A DNA stretch of 16,378 bases from Chromera velia (taxonomy: Eukaryota > Sar > Chromeraceae), in contig JAHBMJ010000709.1 of NCBI GenBank assembly GCA_018398765.1, positions 106,574 to 122,951 of the forward strand. Reading direction: 5' to 3'. A program made the translations under genes and the position numbers. The notes under the pieces are model-generated. The model worked only from the letters and a program-made list of their open reading frames with translations, was not told the DNA's origin and did not search any database. Of this stretch, positions 9,401 through 14,039 are shown in pieces (the first letter of the stretch is position 1; the number at the start of each line of letters is the position of its first letter).

Positions 9401-12400
9401 TCGTTCTCTAAGTATGTGTATCTACATGAATTTGTGTGTGTGAGAGTGTGTGTGTGCACGTGCGTGGTCGCTTTCTATTCGTCGATGTATTGTTGCTGTT
9501 CATCTTGTTGTTTGGTCTTGGCGTGTTCGGTGCACGGGTATGGCTGCTCAAGAAAAATCTCCGCTCTTCCGAGAGTGCCTAGCTCTTTCTCCCCCTCGCA
9601 ACTCGTGCAACGGTAAACCTGCTGCGTTCACGTATGATTGCAGAGCCATGCGAGCCCGTCGCGATTCCTGAGGGGATGGTTGGAAGTCCCCCTAATTTTG
9701 TGAAGGGACAGGCGGAGGAGGGGAGCGTTGTGCCTGAGGATGAGAGTCTGGACATCTCCTGTGACAGCGACTCTGGGTTCTTCCCTCCGTTCGGGATGCC
9801 GATAGAGGCACAGTCTCTGGTGTGCAGGGGGGCACAGGAGGGGTTCTCTCAAAGAGTCCTCGAATGCTTCAGTCAGTAGCTGCAGCCGGGAGCGGGCGGG
9901 TATGGTAGGGGGGTTTTCTTCTCCTGCGAGTTCCTTTTCTTCGATCGTTGAATATCCGTCAGAGTGTTCATCGCCGCAACCTTCACTTCATTCATTGGGC
10001 TTTCTTTTCGTCCCTTGAAAAGCACTTTCAAGTTGCTCTTCAGTGCTCCTGTTTCGTCCTTTCTGCAGAAGGGTGCAAGAGCTCTCCAGTGATCGACAGC
10101 AAGGTGTTCAGAAGAAGAGAGGGAAGCACGGAGCAGCCTCCCTTCAGGTCTGTTTGTACACCCGTTCTGTTTCTCGCCGTCACTGCTTGCCGGCGAAAGA
10201 AAGAACGACAGAGAAAGACAGAAGGCAGAGAAACTTCAGAAAGGAAAGACCCCGTTCTTAATTTTCTTCGGGTGTTTTGTTTTGCTCTTTTTGTTTCGGT
10301 CTGTTTTTTCTTTCTTTGTCTGTCTGCCTCTGCCTTTCAGTATGCCTATGTGTTTGTGATTCTGAGTGCCTTTAAGTCAGTAGTTTTGCCTGTTTGCGTG
10401 TTTCTGGTGGGCCTGAATGATCCTATCGGACAGTGGTTATCTCTCCTGGCGGCATTTCGAGTGGGTGTCTGATTAATGATCACTAGTCTGTCTGTCTGTC
10501 CGTCTGTGTCTGTCTGTCTGTCTGTCTGTCTGTGCAGGCACGGGACAGAGCTGTCCTTCGAGTGTGCCCCCGAGTTCTCTCCAGAGGACCCTGATAGCAC
10601 TGCCTACGGTGAGGCAAAGAGCATGCAGCGTACTTGTCTTGAAAGGGGGACGAATGCATGTCTGCACAAACGCATTCATGCTGAATTGAATGTTACGAAG
10701 TGTCAGGGGTGGGAACATCCATTCTGAGATGAAATCTCTTTTGATGATGAGGGAGTGAAAACGTGACAATGCAAACACATTTGTTCCTTCCTGGGTCCTT
10801 TCCCTCATGCCTGTTAGTCGACCTGTCTCTGGTTTCTAGTCCAGCTCTTTGATGAATCTTACACGCTCTGATTCTCCTTTGCACCGCACACGGCGGACCT
10901 ATGGATCCTCGCCATACCATTTGATTTATTGACAGACTTGGGTCTTCTCTTGTCTGGACATCGGTTCTTCACACATTTGTCTGCAGGCACGGCGATCTGC
11001 CAGGAGGGCGAGTGGTCCCCTCTGGACTTCAAATGCGCTCGGAGCTGCTCCCCCTTCCCTGTCGAGGAGCTGGAAGAGAGAGGGGCTCAGGTGAAGGCAG
11101 TGAGTGCCGAGGAACTGAAAACAAACCCGTTGCTGTACGCCCATGGCGCCGTGGTGACGATGTCGTGTCCTTCGGGGATGGCCGGGATGCGTGGGGAGGC
11201 GGGGCAGGCGGTGAAGTGCTTCGATGGGAAGTGGGAGGAGAGGACGCTGCACTGCACGGGTAGGCATGCAGAAATGCGTTTGGAGCAATACATGAATCGA
11301 TCTAAACATGTGATACCTTTCACATCGATAGAAGGACGCATACGCATTTCATGGAGAAGCACCAGAAGATATCTTTCTGCTGTAAGGGTGCGTGGAAGAA
11401 TGTACTTTGGTGCGAAACCAAAAGCGTGCAAAAAACAAGCAAAAGTGCGCGCAGTCACCGACTCACGAAATTGATAAAGCCTTCCCTCAGTGAACACACA
11501 CTTTGTATTATTTTTCTCGAAAGAAGACAAACAATACAAAAAGGTAGTCGATCATGGAGCTCAGCTCTCCAGAATGCAATTTGTGTTGTGTTCCTCGTTA
11601 TCGTCAATGCAAGCAATTTCACGAACGTCCACGCACATGCATGCAGCTGTGTGTCCTGAGTTCCACAAGACCCCGGAAAGAGCGTACGACATCTTCGGAG
11701 ATGAGATCGCCTACGGGTCCACCCGCACGCTCGCGTGCAAGTCAGGGTACTTTGAGGCAGAGGGAACGAGCCCTGAGGTGGTCACCTGCGTGAAGGGAAG
11801 GTGGACGATTTCGACTCTCGAGTGTGGAAGTCAGTCAGTGAGCGGACCCAGATGCCTTTTGTCTGTGTACTCTTTGCAGATGTGTCAATAGGCAGGCCAT
11901 TTATAAATTTGAGTGTGAGATTTTGTTCGAGAATCACTCTGAGGAATATCAGCGAGTTTTCTCAGAGCCACTTTTCGAACGGACGCTTCTCTGAAAAAAA
12001 AAGAGGATACGCGCATGCTTCGGAACACAAGAGTGTGGTGCTCTAATTCCCTCTGTCCTCACTATCTACCTGCAGAGTTGTGCCCTTCCTACGAGTCCAA
12101 GTTCCCCTCCGAGCTCTACAAGGTGCACACGGGCAGCGTCGTCTTTCCCGAAGGAGCGGCGCATGTGGAGGTGATGGAGGAGAAGGTGCCCCACGGAGCC
12201 TCCATTCCCGTCTCCTGCAACACGGACCTGGCGGCTCCTCTCGTCGGGAATCCTGAAGATATGGTCGGTCCGTCAGTTCTTCGAGGAACGGAACACAAAT
12301 ATTTCACTTTCATGCTTACATGTGCAGCTGATAATGCACTGGCACGAATGGAGAAGACGGTAGTCGGACTGATTCCCTCCCTGATGCTCATTTTCTTTTT

Positions 12401-14008
12401 CTTTGGGGTCCACCGTGTATGGTCCCACCGAAATCTTTACGTTTTCACGCATCGAGTTTGTCTCTTGTTTGAGGCCGTCGACTTTCAGAGAGAGGAGCAG
12501 TAGAAGAAAGCATCTGTGGAGGGAATGAAGAGACATAAAGCTGTTTTTGCGGATGGATGGATGGATGGATGGATGGATGGATGGATGGGTGGATCTGCAG
12601 ATTGAATTCACCTCCTGCCGTGCCGGTGAGTACTCGACGCTCCAGCTGACATGCGCTCGCAAGTGCACCCGCACCCAGCTGACCGAGCTCCTCTTGCCAG
12701 AGGGCAGCTTTGCCCCTCCCTCCATTCAGCCCCCAGACGGAAAGGGAGAAGGCGAAGGAGGAGGGCACACGGGAGAGGAGGCCTTCGTCTCGGGGTCTAT
12801 CGTCTCCCTCGAGTGCGCTGGAGGCTTCTCCCCCGTCCCTCTGGACCCTCAGAGCGGCGCCATCGTCTGCACAAACGGGACTTTCTCGGCCCTTCCCTTC
12901 ACTTGCCATGGTCGGCTCTTTTCTTTTCTAATTCACTCAGATCCATACATGCATTCTGACTGCACACATAGGGCATCCGCTGCGGTGCTGTAAGGAAAAC
13001 ACCCCGGGCATAGATTCGTTTTGCTCTGTGAGATTTCAATCAGATCCGAAAAAGAAAGAAGGCTTCCGAGGAGTCCTGCAATGTCCTTCTCGTCACTGCT
13101 GTGTCCTTCCCGTTTGTTTGAAGGGTTTTGTCTCGATCAGAGACCGTCACAGACAGAAGAGTGGCTTTTGTCTCCAACCTTTCACAATCACGAAGAAGGA
13201 ATCGCTCATCATTGGCTCTACACATGCTGTGGATCTTCTCATGAGTCCTTGGTTTAGAGAAGAGAAATAAGTGTAACAGCAAAATGAAAGGCCGCTGATC
13301 CCTGCAGAGAAGTGTAACGAGAACTACAGACCACCAAAACACGCCCAGATGACGAGCGAAATGGCCAACGCTCATGGACAGCAAATTGAGGTGAACTGCC
13401 TGGTGGGATTCCGGAATTCGCACAAAAAGTACCTGTAAGTCGGTGACAACTCCTCTTTTGCATTCGAGTGCCTCCAAGCTTCTGGGCGTGCTTGTCTTCT
13501 AGACCGTCCGATGAGCGCTGTCTGTCTCTCAGCCTGTCTTTGCAGTTTCCCGCTTTTCCCGTAGAAGGTGGCGTCCTCTATCTGACGCTTTAATCTGTGC
13601 AAGGACCCAAAAATACTTATGGTACCACTTTTCTGCATGAATACTCACTCCTGTACAGCTTCAAGCACCCGCAGCCGCCCGTACCACTCATGTGCAACGA
13701 CCGACAATGGGAGACTCCAGAGATCGAGTGCCACAGTCAGTCAAGCAGTCAGGCAGTCAGTCAATCACTTAGTCAGGCAGGCAGTCAGGCAGTCTGTCAC
13801 TCAGTCAGGCAGTCTGTCAACCCTTGCAAGGAGCCACTCCAATGCAGAAAAAGAGAGAGACCAACAAACCCAAACGTGGTCTTTGAATTTCACGTTTTGT
13901 CCGCCTCAATAACGTTGTGCCTGGCCCAATGAAGAGGCGCGTCAGATTTCATACTAAACATCCCGGTATGACATCTGCACTCCCCTTCTTTTTTTCTCTA
14001 TCTCTCTT

Positions 14009-14039
<31 letters not shown>

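Noticed and set aside
11260-11646. Open frame continuing from exon 14 into the intron (about 70 codons)
   Set aside because: The exon ends with a complete sushi module at a gtaggc donor, and exon 15 joins in phase; the extension is basic and without domain features.
12626-12631. GTGAGT inside exon 17 as a donor
   Set aside because: Using it would remove C4 of sushi 9 and all of sushi 10, whose pattern is intact across the site.
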